Notes under the pieces: generated by a model | Seen by the model: the letters and a program-made list of their open reading frames with translations, nothing else | Database searches by the model: none | Told to the model about the DNA's origin: nothing | Program-made: the position numbers and the translations under genes | In this document: piece after piece, positions 1 through 7,230 of the stretch | How positions within the stretch are numbered: position 1 is the first letter of the stretch | Layout of the letters: each line of letters opens with the position of its first letter | Origin: Herbidospora yilanensis | Lineage (GTDB): Bacteria; Actinomycetota; Actinomycetes; Streptosporangiales; Streptosporangiaceae | Reading direction: 5' to 3' | Assembly (NCBI RefSeq): GCF_001570565.1 | Contig: NZ_BBXE01000023.1 | Coordinates: forward strand, 175,820 to 239,819 | DNA length: 64,000 nucleotides

Positions 1-177
1 GGCACCCACACCAAGGCCGTCCATCTGGCCTCGGTGGCGCGCTCCGACGAGGCCCCGCCGGGGGGCGACGCCGGGGCCGTGCGGTTCGCCATCGGGCTCG
101 AAGACGCCGAGGACCTGATCGCCGACGTCACCCAGGCGCTCGACGCATTGGGCTCTTTGCCCCGAGCTCGGACCTGA
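1..177 (+). CDS. PLP-dependent Cys/Met metabolism enzyme, C-terminal part
   Basis: C-terminal 58 residues of a gene that begins before the window; the frame runs from base 1 to a TGA at 175-177. The stretch RFAIGLEDAEDLIADVTQAL resembles the conserved tail of the cystathionine gamma-synthase/gamma-lyase/O-acylhomoserine sulfhydrylase family (fold type I PLP enzymes), which usually ends in a phrase of the type R-x-S-x-G-x-E-D-xx-D-L-x-x-D. The catalytic lysine and PLP site are outside the window, so the exact reaction (cystathionine synthesis, cleavage or sulfhydrylation) cannot be told. It lies 40 bases upstream of ddl on the same strand. Confidence 0.7.
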   Translation, partial: GTHTKAVHLASVARSDEAPPGGDAGAVRFAIGLEDAEDLIADVTQALDALGSLPRART

Positions 178-217
178 CGAGGCGTTTTTCCACCTCGACA
201 GGATAGATTCGGACCTC

Positions 218-1312
218 ATGAACCGGATTCGAGTCGCCGTCGTCTTCGGCGGGCGCAACTCCGAGCACGCGGTGTCGCTGATGGGTGCCGGGAGCGTCCT
301 GTCGGTGATCGACCGTGAGCGATATGAGGTCGTGCCGATCGGCATCGCACCGGACGGCCGCTGGGTCATCGCGGCCGACACCCAGAGCTTCACGATCGAG
401 GACGGCGCCCTGCCGGTCGTCGACACCAGCGGATCGGCGCTGGCCATCCCACCCGGCGACGGCTCCCTGGTCGCCCTCGACCCGGGCGACGTCCCGCGCT
501 CGCTCGGCGCGGTCGACGTGGTCTTCCCGGTCATGCACGGCCCCTTCGCGGAGGACGGCACCATCCAGGGCCTGCTGGAGATGGCCGGGGTCCGGTACGT
601 CGGCTCGGGGGTGCTCGCGAGTGCCGTTGGTATGGACAAGGCGTACATGAAGGCCGTCCTGAATTCGGCCGGGCTGCCGGTCGGGCCGTACGTCGTGGTG
701 GCCGACCGGACCTGGCGGACCGACCGCCACCGGGTGCTCAAGGAGGTCGAGGAGCTCGGCTGGCCGGTCTTCGTGAAGCCCGCGCGGGCCGGGTCGTCGC
801 AGGGCATCTCCAAGGCCGCGACGCCCGAGGAACTGGAGACCGCGATCGAGTTCGCCCGCGAGCACGACCCGAAGGTCCTGGTCGAGGCCGCCATTCCCGG
901 CCGCGAGATCGAGTGTGCCGTGCTGCAGGGCCTCGGCGACGAGCCGCCGGCCGCGAGTGTGCCCGGCGAGGTGCTGGTCATGGGCGGGCAGGAGTTCTTC
1001 GACTTCGAGGCCAAGTACTACCCCGACCAGATGGCCCTGCGGGTCCCCGCCGACCTCCCAGAAGAGGTGGCCGAGGAGATCAGGGCCATGGCGGTGCGCG
1101 CGTACGAGGCCCTGGGCTGCGAGGGGTTGTCGCGGGTGGACTTCTTCTACACGCCCGACGGCCGGCTGATCCTCAACGAGATCAACACGATGCCCGGGTT
1201 CACGTCGCTCTCGGTGGCGCCCCAGCTCTGGGCGGCGACCGGGCTGCCCTATCCGGAGCTCGTCGACCGGCTGATCCGGCTGGCCCTGCAGCGCCCGCTG
1301 GGCCTGCGCTAG
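218..1312 (+). CDS. ddl: D-alanine--D-alanine ligase
   Basis: ATP-dependent ligase that joins two D-alanines for the peptidoglycan stem peptide; cytoplasmic. At 364 residues it has the normal length. The N-terminal Ddl fold starts with VFGGRNSEHAVSL (about residues 8-20), where family members bind the first D-Ala. The ATP-grasp part shows RAGSSQGIS near residue 189 and NEINTMPGFT at about 319-328, which carries the Mg-ligating Glu/Asn pair. The ATG at 218 is chosen because homology begins there. There is no good Shine-Dalgarno, but a TAGATT box at 204-209 ends 8 bases before the ATG, so the mRNA may be leaderless. The stop overlaps the stop of the convergent DUF3515 lipoprotein by 4 bases. 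Confidence 0.97.
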   Translation: MNRIRVAVVFGGRNSEHAVSLMGAGSVLSVIDRERYEVVPIGIAPDGRWVIAADTQSFTIEDGALPVVDTSGSALAIPPGDGSLVALDPGDVPRSLGAVDVVFPVMHGPFAEDGTIQGLLEMAGVRYVGSGVLASAVGMDKAYMKAVLNSAGLPVGPYVVVADRTWRTDRHRVLKEVEELGWPVFVKPARAGSSQGISKAATPEELETAIEFAREHDPKVLVEAAIPGREIECAVLQGLGDEPPAASVPGEVLVMGGQEFFDFEAKYYPDQMALRVPADLPEEVAEEIRAMAVRAYEALGCEGLSRVDFFYTPDGRLILNEINTMPGFTSLSVAPQLWAATGLPYPELVDRLIRLALQRPLGLR

Positions 1313-1731
1313 GGGATCGTGGCCTTGATCGGTTCGGCGAGGTCGACCAGGACGCTGCCAGGCTGATGGTTCGCCGAGATCGTCACCTCGACGTAGGCCT
1401 CGCGGTTGACCGAGGTGAACAGGGTCGGACGCGCGGGATCGGCGAACCAGCCGACCCCGTTGACGTCGCTCACCTCGGCCGTCGGCTCCATCGCGGCCGG
1501 GCGGGCCACGCCGCAGCGCAGCGCGATCTCCCCGGCCCCCCACACGGCCGTGTAGGGGGACACCGGATCGGTCTCGGTGCGGGCCAGGCCCTCGATGGTG
1601 GCGGGCAGTTTCGCGGCCAGGGCCTGGCAGGCGGTCGCGGCGGCCCCTTCGGGGGCCGGTGGGTCGAGGCGCACCGTCTGGGCGCACCCCGCCGCCGCCA
1701 GCACCGCCACGATCAACCAGCCACGCTTCAT
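1309..1731 (-). CDS. DUF3515 family lipoprotein
   Basis: Predicted secreted lipoprotein of 140 residues. The N-terminus is a short lipoprotein signal peptide (MKRGW then a hydrophobic run) with a lipobox LAAAGC; Cys16 would be lipidated. The mature part matches the DUF3515 pattern, with paired cysteines (AACQAL and ALRCGVARP) and an N-G-V-x-W-F segment. DUF3515 proteins are actinobacterial, often sit next to ddl, and have no known function; the location suggests the cell envelope. The start ATG overlaps the stop of the upstream AsnC-domain gene by 4 bases (1728-1731), so the two are probably cotranscribed. The 3' end overlaps the end of ddl. Confidence 0.88.
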   Translation of the reverse strand: MKRGWLIVAVLAAAGCAQTVRLDPPAPEGAAATACQALAAKLPATIEGLARTETDPVSPYTAVWGAGEIALRCGVARPAAMEPTAEVSDVNGVGWFADPARPTLFTSVNREAYVEVTISANHQPGSVLVDLAEPIKATIP

Positions 1732-1961
1732 ATGTGGACGATAGGGCAGGTCAGCGTGCGGGTGATGCCCTTGACGGACTGGATCTGGGCGACCACCAGC
1801 TTGCCGAGCTCGTCGACGTTGTTGGCCTCGGCCCGGACGATCACGTCGTAGGGGCCGGTCACGTCTTCGGCTTGGGTGACCCCTGGGATCTTCGCGATGG
1901 TCTCGGCCACCGCCGCGGCCTTGCCGACCTCGGTCTGGATAAGGATGTAGGCCTGCACCAT
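1728..1961 (-). CDS. Stand-alone Lrp/AsnC ligand-binding (RAM) domain protein
   Basis: A 77-residue protein made only of the C-terminal ligand-binding domain of Lrp/AsnC regulators, with no helix-turn-helix. It reads as a complete RAM domain: AYILIQTEVGKAAAVAETIA at the start, a GPYDVIVRAEA core near residues 41-51 and a short TLTCPIVHI end. Such stand-alone domains form ring oligomers and may bind amino acids or modulate full-length Lrp proteins. A strong GGGAGGA ribosome site lies just upstream of the ATG. It is the first gene of a two-gene unit with the DUF3515 lipoprotein and is divergent from thiL, with a 64-base gap. Confidence 0.88.
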   Translation of the reverse strand: MVQAYILIQTEVGKAAAVAETIAKIPGVTQAEDVTGPYDVIVRAEANNVDELGKLVVAQIQSVKGITRTLTCPIVHI

Positions 1962-2025
1962 CAGGTCCTCCCGGGATTGATCACCACCGAAAGGTCAAGG
2001 TACCCCGAACACCAGGAGGTGTGAC

Positions 2026-2958
2026 ATCACAGTCGGAGAACTCGGCGAATTCGGTGTTGTTAGCCGGATATCGGGGCGTCTGCCCCAAGGCGCGACAGTC
2101 CTCCTCGGCCCAGGCGACGACGCGGCGATCCTGCGCGCTCCGGACGGCAGGGTCGTCGTCACGACGGACATGCTTCTTGAGGGTAGACACTTCCGCCGCG
2201 ATTGGTCCAGCCCATACGAAGTAGGTCGAAAAGCGGCAGCACAGAATCTTTCCGACATTTCGGCCATGGGGGCGGTGGGGACGGGGCTTTTCGTGGGCCT
2301 CGGCATACCCGCCGACCTGCCCGTGGCCTGGCTCGACGCGTTGATCGACGGGCTCCGCGACGAGTGCGCCCTCGTGGGGGCGAGCCTGGCCGGAGGAGAC
2401 GTGACACGCTCGGCCTCCGTGGTGCTGGGCGTGACCGCCCTGGGGGATCTCCAGGGCCGCTCCGCCGTGTTGCGGTCGGGGGCCCGGCCGGGTGACGTCG
2501 TGGCCGTGACGGGCTCTCTGGGGCGTTCTGAGGCCGGTTTGCGACTGCTTCTGGCGGGATTGTCAGGTTTTGACGATCTGGTGGCGGCGCATCGGCGGCC
2601 CAGACCGCCCTACCCGGAAGGGCCACGCGCCGCCGCGCTGGGCGCCACGGCGATGCTCGACGTCAGCGACGGGCTCCTGCAAGACCTCGGGCACATCTGC
2701 GCGGCCAGCGGCGTGGCGATCGTGCTCGATCCCGTCGAGGTGCCCGGCGATCTCGCGGCGGCCGCCAAGGCCCTCGGGGCCGATCCCGTCGACTGGATCC
2801 TCGCCGGAGGAGAGGACCACGCGCTCGCCGCGACCTTCCCATCAGGTGTTGTCCTGCCTTCGGAGTGGCGGATTGTAGGAAATGTGGCCGAAGGGGATGG
2901 AGTACAGGCCGGAGGGCGCGAGAATGTCCCGGGGGGCTGGGACCACTTCCGAGGATGA
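2026..2958 (+). CDS. thiL: Thiamine-monophosphate kinase, apparent ATC start
   Basis: Phosphorylates thiamine monophosphate to thiamine pyrophosphate with ATP (last step of thiamine cofactor synthesis). From the proposed start the protein has 310 residues, normal for ThiL. It shows GPGDDAA at residues 28-34 (Mg/ATP site) and the family segments GRHFRRDWSSPYEVGRKA, AAQNLSDISAMGA, AGASLAGGD and DVSDGLLQDL. The first ATG in frame (2170) would delete the TVGELGEFG start and the GPGDDAA loop. The frame is open back to a TGA at 1978-1980 without any ATG, GTG or TTG before that. AGGAGG at 2014-2019 sits 6 bases before ATC ACA GTC, where homologues read M-T-V-G-E-L. So initiation at ATC, or a sequence error there, is the best reading. 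Confidence 0.85.
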   Translation: MTVGELGEFGVVSRISGRLPQGATVLLGPGDDAAILRAPDGRVVVTTDMLLEGRHFRRDWSSPYEVGRKAAAQNLSDISAMGAVGTGLFVGLGIPADLPVAWLDALIDGLRDECALVGASLAGGDVTRSASVVLGVTALGDLQGRSAVLRSGARPGDVVAVTGSLGRSEAGLRLLLAGLSGFDDLVAAHRRPRPPYPEGPRAAALGATAMLDVSDGLLQDLGHICAASGVAIVLDPVEVPGDLAAAAKALGADPVDWILAGGEDHALAATFPSGVVLPSEWRIVGNVAEGDGVQAGGRENVPGGWDHFRG

Positions 2959-3029
2959 CGGGAACTTTGTGACAGCGGCAGCGTGACCTGTTAAGAAGGT
3001 TGGCGGGTGCAGATCAGGAAGGACCAGGA

Positions 3030-4448
3030 ATGGGGCGCCACCGGGCCGGACGGACGGCCACGACCCCGGGCAAGAAAACCAAACCGAAGGTTGACGAGAC
3101 CGGCGCCCCCGTAACGGGCCCGGTTCCACCTGCACCGATCCCGAACCCGGGCGATCCCCAGCCGACCGGCCCCCTCGCCGCCCCGGTCCAGGCCCCGGCC
3201 GACCCTCAGGGCGACCTCTCCACCGGGCCGTTCACCGGGCCGTTCACCGGGCCGTTCACCGGGCCGACGCAGCGGATCGCACCGCCGTCGACGGGCGCTT
3301 TCGCGGCCCCCGTCCAGGCGCCCGGCAGGCCGATGCCCGACCCGCCGCCCCCCGGCGCGGCCCCGCCTCCCGGCGGCCCGCCTTCGACGGGCGCCTTCGT
3401 GGCTCAGGGCGGCCTCACGGCCGACCCCACGACCGGCCCGTTCACGGGCCCGGTCGCCGGCGGTCTCATCGCCGATTCCCAGGCAGGTCCCGGGCCGACG
3501 GGCCCCTTCACGGGCCCCGCTTCCGGCCGTCCGTTCCCAGGTCCTTCGACAGGTCCGGTCGGGGTGCCTTCGGTTGATCCTTCGACGGGTCCGTTCACCG
3601 GGCCGGTTGGCATGCCTTCGGGTGGTCCTTCGACGGGGCCGTTCACGGGTCCGGTCGGGGTGCCTTCGGGTGGTCCTTCGACGGGTCCGTTCACAGGCCC
3701 AGTCGGGGTGCCTTCCGGCGGTCCCTCGCCAGGTCCGTTCACCGGGCCGATCGGCATGCCTTCGGGTGGTCCCTCGACCGGACCGTTCACCGGGCCGGTC
3801 GGGCCGCCCTTCGGTGACGATCCTCTGGGTGCTCCGAGCCGGGCGTCCGGGGCCGACGATCCGGCCACCGGGCCGATCACGGCCCCCGTCCGGGCGGCTC
3901 TCGGGACGGCCGCGGGCTCAGCCGACGCGGCGGCCGGGCAGCAGCAGGCGCAGGGGACGGCGCAACTGACCTACCGGTGGCCCGACGACGACGAGGCCGC
4001 CACCGGGGAGATGCCCGAGGCCACCACCGAGGCGCCGCTGCCCGGCGGGCCGAGGCCGGGTCGCCGGCGGCGGAACCGGGAGGCGGTGCCGATCGCGCGG
4101 TCGCGGCGGATGGCGGTGATCTCCGGGGTGGCCGTGGCCGCGGCGGTGTGTCTCACGCTGCTGGGCATTCGGCTGGCGTCCGGCGGAACCGAGCTGGTCG
4201 TGGTGCCCACGCCCAGCGAGACCGCGCCGCCGTCGCCGTCGCCGACGCCCAGGAAGGCCTCGCCGAGCCCGACGCCCAAGGCGTCCGAGTCGGCGCAGGC
4301 GACCTCGCGGCCGCATCCGCAGCCGGTGGTCACCAAGCCGAAGCCGAGCCCGAAGCCCAAGCCCACCACGCCCACGCCCGAACCGCCTCCCGTCGAGGTC
4401 GACCTCGACACCGGGCCGACGCAGAACCAGCCGGGGTTCGGGTTCTAG
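3030..4448 (+). CDS. Repeat-rich proline/glycine protein with one membrane segment
   Basis: Hypothetical protein of 472 residues; I do not recognise a family. The first 350 residues are low-complexity P/G/T sequence. STGPFTGP units recur, first as three to four tight FTGP copies (bases 3222-3266), then as five 16-residue repeats of the type [16 protein letters not shown] (bases 3576-3815). A basic [16 protein letters not shown] segment precedes one hydrophobic helix at about residues 361-383. The tail is a Pro/Ser/Lys-rich stalk ending in [16 protein letters not shown] cytoplasmic disordered N-terminus and an outside tail would fit the positive-inside rule. ATG 3030 is preferred over TTG 3000 because AGGAAGGA lies 6 bases before it. 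It sits between thiL and thiD on the same strand. Confidence 0.75.
   Translation: MGRHRAGRTATTPGKKTKPKVDETGAPVTGPVPPAPIPNPGDPQPTGPLAAPVQAPADPQGDLSTGPFTGPFTGPFTGPTQRIAPPSTGAFAAPVQAPGRPMPDPPPPGAAPPPGGPPSTGAFVAQGGLTADPTTGPFTGPVAGGLIADSQAGPGPTGPFTGPASGRPFPGPSTGPVGVPSVDPSTGPFTGPVGMPSGGPSTGPFTGPVGVPSGGPSTGPFTGPVGVPSGGPSPGPFTGPIGMPSGGPSTGPFTGPVGPPFGDDPLGAPSRASGADDPATGPITAPVRAALGTAAGSADAAAGQQQAQGTAQLTYRWPDDDEAATGEMPEATTEAPLPGGPRPGRRRRNREAVPIARSRRMAVISGVAVAAAVCLTLLGIRLASGGTELVVVPTPSETAPPSPSPTPRKASPSPTPKASESAQATSRPHPQPVVTKPKPSPKPKPTTPTPEPPPVEVDLDTGPTQNQPGFGF
3222..3266 (+). repeat. 12-bp tandem coding repeat
   Basis: ACCGGGCCGTTC occurs three times in perfect tandem (3222-3257) followed by a partial fourth unit. 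It encodes [15 protein letters not shown] in the repeat-rich membrane protein. Copy number could change by slippage. Confidence 0.85.
3576..3815 (+). repeat. Five tandem 48-bp coding repeats
   Basis: Five head-to-tail 48-bp units begin at 3576, 3624, 3672, 3720 and 3768, each coding for a variant of [16 protein letters not shown]. The units differ by scattered substitutions such as GTG/ATG in the V/M position. Unlike the rest of the window they use many T-ending codons (GGT, CCT, GTT), which marks them as a separate expansion. Confidence 0.85.
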
Positions 4449-4464
4449 CCGGGAAGGCAACTGA

Positions 4465-5280
4465 TTGGATGTCAGCATGACCCCACCGCGTGTGCTGACG
4501 ATCGCGGGCTCGGATTCCGGCGGGGGCGCCGGGATCCAGGCCGACCTGAAGACGATGCTGGCCAACGGTGTCCACGGCATGAGCGTGATAGCCGCGGTGA
4601 CCGCGCAGAACTCCCTGGGCGTGCAGGGCTACTGGGAGTTGCCGCCCGAGGCGGTCAGGGCCCAGCTCGACTCGGTGCTGAGCGACATCGGCGTCGACGC
4701 CGTGAAGACCGGCATGCTGGCCTCGCCGATCCTGGTCCAGACCGTCGCCGAGGTGCTCGCGGGGGTCGACGCGCCGATCGTGGTCGACCCGGTCGGCGTG
4801 TCGAAACACGGCGATCCGCTGCTCGAACCGGCGGCGGTCGACGTCGTCAAGACCCGGTTGCTGCCGCTGGCCACCGTCGTGACGCCCAACCTGTGGGAGG
4901 TCGAGCAGCTCACCGGCGTGAAGGTCGAGGCCGAGGAGCAGATGATGACGGCGGCCGAGGCCGTGCTCGCACTCGGGCCCGAGTGGGTGCTGATCAAGGG
5001 CGGCCATCTGCCGGGCGAGCCGGTCGACCTGCTGACCGACGGCCAGACCGAATATCGCTACAGCGCCGAACGCCACGACAACCACCACACCCACGGCACC
5101 GGCTGCACCCTGGCCTCGGCCATCGCCTCCCACCTCGCCCACGGCGAGGACGTGCCCGACGCGGTCAGGATCGCGAAAGACTACGTGACCGGCGCCATCG
5201 CCCACGGGTTCGGGCTGGGGGCGGGCATCGGCCCGGTCGACCACGCCTGGCAGTGGCGGCCCCTCGACGTCGTGCAGTGA
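4465..5280 (+). CDS. thiD: Hydroxymethylpyrimidine/phosphomethylpyrimidine kinase
   Basis: Phosphorylates hydroxymethylpyrimidine and its monophosphate to supply the pyrimidine half of thiamine; cytoplasmic, ribokinase fold. The protein has the N-terminal substrate loop [14 protein letters not shown] (residues 14-27), [14 protein letters not shown] in the middle and the ATP/anion-hole motif HGTGCT at about 210-215. Length of 271 is normal. Two starts are possible. TTG 4465 has GGGAAGG at 4451-4457 with 7 bases spacing; ATG 4477, four codons later, has no visible Shine-Dalgarno but is where homology begins. The gene is near thiL, from which it is separated by the repeat-rich protein gene, and it ends at a bidirectional terminator shared with rpmB. 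Confidence 0.93.
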   Translation: MDVSMTPPRVLTIAGSDSGGGAGIQADLKTMLANGVHGMSVIAAVTAQNSLGVQGYWELPPEAVRAQLDSVLSDIGVDAVKTGMLASPILVQTVAEVLAGVDAPIVVDPVGVSKHGDPLLEPAAVDVVKTRLLPLATVVTPNLWEVEQLTGVKVEAEEQMMTAAEAVLALGPEWVLIKGGHLPGEPVDLLTDGQTEYRYSAERHDNHHTHGTGCTLASAIASHLAHGEDVPDAVRIAKDYVTGAIAHGFGLGAGIGPVDHAWQWRPLDVVQ

Positions 5281-5296
5281 GGGCGGGGAGAACACG

Positions 5297-5326
5297 AAAA
5301 GGCCCGCCTCGTGAGGCGGGCCTTTT
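5297..5326. terminator. Bidirectional intrinsic terminator between thiD and rpmB
   Basis: Perfect 13-bp inverted repeat (AAAAGGCCCGCCT at 5297-5309, AGGCGGGCCTTTT at 5314-5326) with a CGTG loop. It has A-tracts and T-tracts on both sides, so it can stop transcription from both convergent genes. Confidence 0.93.
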
Positions 5327-5336
5327 CTGAACAGCT

Positions 5337-5528
5337 CTAGCGGGTGACCTTCCCGGCCTTGATGCAGGAGGTGCACACGTTCAGCCGCTTCGGCGTCCCA
5401 TTGACCGTCGCGCGCACGGTCTGGATGTTGGGCTTCCAGTTACGGCGGGTTCGGCGGTGCGAGTGGGAGACGTTGTTGCCGAAGATCGGCTTCTTAGCGC
5501 AGACGTCGCAGACGGAAGCCACGGTCAT
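5337..5528 (-). CDS. rpmB: 50S ribosomal protein L28, zinc-binding form
   Basis: Structural protein of the large ribosomal subunit, 63 residues. The sequence [19 protein letters not shown], the [13 protein letters not shown] basic segment and the ending are those of bacterial L28. Cys7/Cys10 and Cys52/Cys55 form the zinc ribbon, so this is the C+ version. Actinobacteria commonly also carry a zinc-free paralogue that replaces it under zinc starvation; none is seen in this window. The gene stands alone on the minus strand, convergent with thiD and divergent from the DAK gene with 117 bases between the start codons. Confidence 0.96.
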   Translation of the reverse strand: MTVASVCDVCAKKPIFGNNVSHSHRRTRRNWKPNIQTVRATVNGTPKRLNVCTSCIKAGKVTR

Positions 5529-5645
5529 CGCTCCTTCGGAGAATCAGGGAGCCCGGGTCGTATCGGGCAGAAAGGCCAGGCCGAACGGCTGGCCATATGA
5601 GGATAGCCGATGTCGGCCAATGCATGTTAAACGAAGGGATCACCC

Positions 5646-7196
5646 ATGCTGGACGTCCTCGATCCTCCCGCGGTGCGGGAGTGGGCCAGGCGGTCGGCGC
5701 AGGCGCTCGGCGCGGCCCGCGCCCAGATCGACGCGCTGAACGTCTATCCGGTCCCCGACGGCGACACCGGCACCAACCTCCACCTGACGCTCCTCGCGGC
5801 GGCCGACGCCCTCGACGCGCTGCCCGACACCGCCGATCACGACGCGACCTGGCGGGCGCTCGCCCACGGCGCCCTCCTCGGGGCCCGGGGGAACTCGGGG
5901 GTGATCGTCAGCCAGGCGCTGCGCGGGCTGGCCGAGGTCCTCCGCACGGCCGAGGGCCGCGCCGCCGACCTGCGGACCGGCCTGGTCAGGGCGGCCGAAC
6001 TCGCCACGGCGGCGGTGTCGCGGCCGGTCGAGGGCACCGTGCTGAGCGTGCTGGCCACGGCCGCCGCGGCGGTCCGCGACCTGCCCGGCGACCTCGCGGC
6101 GATCGCGGCGAAGGCCGCCGAGGAGGCCCGCGGGGCGCTCGCGCGCACCACCGCCCAGCTCGACGTGCTGGCCAGGAACGGGGTCGTCGACGCGGGCGCG
6201 GCCGGGCTGGTGATCATCCTCGAAACGCTCGTGGACGTCGTCACGGGCGTGCACGGCCGCCACGAGGTGCCCGCGCCGGCCCGGCCGGTGATCCGCGAGG
6301 ACGAGCAGGACGCCCACGGCTACGAGGTCATGTACCTCCTGGACGCCCCCTCGGTCGGCCGGCTGCGGGAGGAGCTCGACGCGTTGGGCGACTCGCTGGT
6401 GATCGTGGGCGGCGACGGGCTCTGGAACGTGCACGTCCACGTCGCCGACGCCGGGGCCGCGATCGAGGCCGGGCTGGCGGCCGGGCGGCCGCACCGGATC
6501 AGGGTCACCTACCTCGGCGGGCGGGCCCACGTCACGGGCGGGCGCGGGGTCGTCGCGGTGGCCGCCGGAGACGGGCTCGCGGCCCTCTTCCGCGACTCGG
6601 GGGCCGTGGTGGTCACCCGGGAACCGGGGTCGTCGCCGCCGCTGGCGGCGGTGCTCGCGGCGATCAGGGCGGCCGGGTCGGAGGTCGCGGTGCTGCCCAA
6701 CGACGCCGCGGTGCGGTCGGTCGCCACCGCGGCGGCGGAGATCGCCCGCGAGGAGGGCACGGTGGTCGGCGTGCTGCCGACGCTCGCCTCGGTGCAGGGG
6801 CTGGCGGCGCTCGCGGTGCACGATCCGGCCCGGCGGTTCGACGACGACGTGCTGGCCATGGCCGAGGCCGCCGCCCACACCCGGCACGGGCACGTCTGGG
6901 TGGCCAACCGGGAGGCGATGACGTCGGCGGGGGTGTGCCGGCCCGGCGACGTCCTGGGCGTGGTCGACGGGGACGTCGCGCTCATCGGGGCCGGGCTGCG
7001 GGAGGTGACCGAGGACGTCGTGCGGCGGCTGGTGTCGGCCTCCAGCGAGCTGGTGACCCTGGTGACCGGAGGTGAGACGGGGGAGGGGCTGGCGAAGGCC
7101 GTACGGGACCTGCTGGCCGTCGAGCGGCCCGACGTCGAGGTGGTGGTCTACGCGGGCGGGCAGGGCGGCTACCCGCTGCTCATCGGTGTCGAGTGA
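5646..7196 (+). CDS. DAK2-domain protein, fatty-acid kinase subunit A-like (YloV/FakA)
   Basis: A 516-residue protein of the YloV/FakA family. The N-terminal DhaL/DAK2 domain carries PVPDGDTGTN at residues 35-44, the Mg-ATP aspartate loop, and ARGNSGVIVSQ near 79-89. The middle and C-terminal parts correspond to the FakA extension, including LVIVGGDGLWNVHVHVADA. In Firmicutes FakA phosphorylates acyl chains held by FakB; no fakB is in the window, so that role here is inferred from family membership. The start ATG has GAAGGGA just upstream. It lies 34 bases before recG, a conserved pairing, and is probably cotranscribed with it. Confidence 0.9.
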   Translation: MLDVLDPPAVREWARRSAQALGAARAQIDALNVYPVPDGDTGTNLHLTLLAAADALDALPDTADHDATWRALAHGALLGARGNSGVIVSQALRGLAEVLRTAEGRAADLRTGLVRAAELATAAVSRPVEGTVLSVLATAAAAVRDLPGDLAAIAAKAAEEARGALARTTAQLDVLARNGVVDAGAAGLVIILETLVDVVTGVHGRHEVPAPARPVIREDEQDAHGYEVMYLLDAPSVGRLREELDALGDSLVIVGGDGLWNVHVHVADAGAAIEAGLAAGRPHRIRVTYLGGRAHVTGGRGVVAVAAGDGLAALFRDSGAVVVTREPGSSPPLAAVLAAIRAAGSEVAVLPNDAAVRSVATAAAEIAREEGTVVGVLPTLASVQGLAALAVHDPARRFDDDVLAMAEAAAHTRHGHVWVANREAMTSAGVCRPGDVLGVVDGDVALIGAGLREVTEDVVRRLVSASSELVTLVTGGETGEGLAKAVRDLLAVERPDVEVVVYAGGQGGYPLLIGVE

Positions 7197-7230
7197 TTTC
7201 TGTCGGCCGGGCGCGGTAGAACTGGGTGTC

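Noticed and set aside
17..1687. Long minus-strand frame of 519 residues antisense to ddl
   Set aside because: Repetitive Arg/Gly/Pro composition and complete overlap with the clear ddl gene.
3404..3880. Long minus-strand frame with PV/NGP repeats
   Set aside because: It is the antisense image of the tandem repeats.
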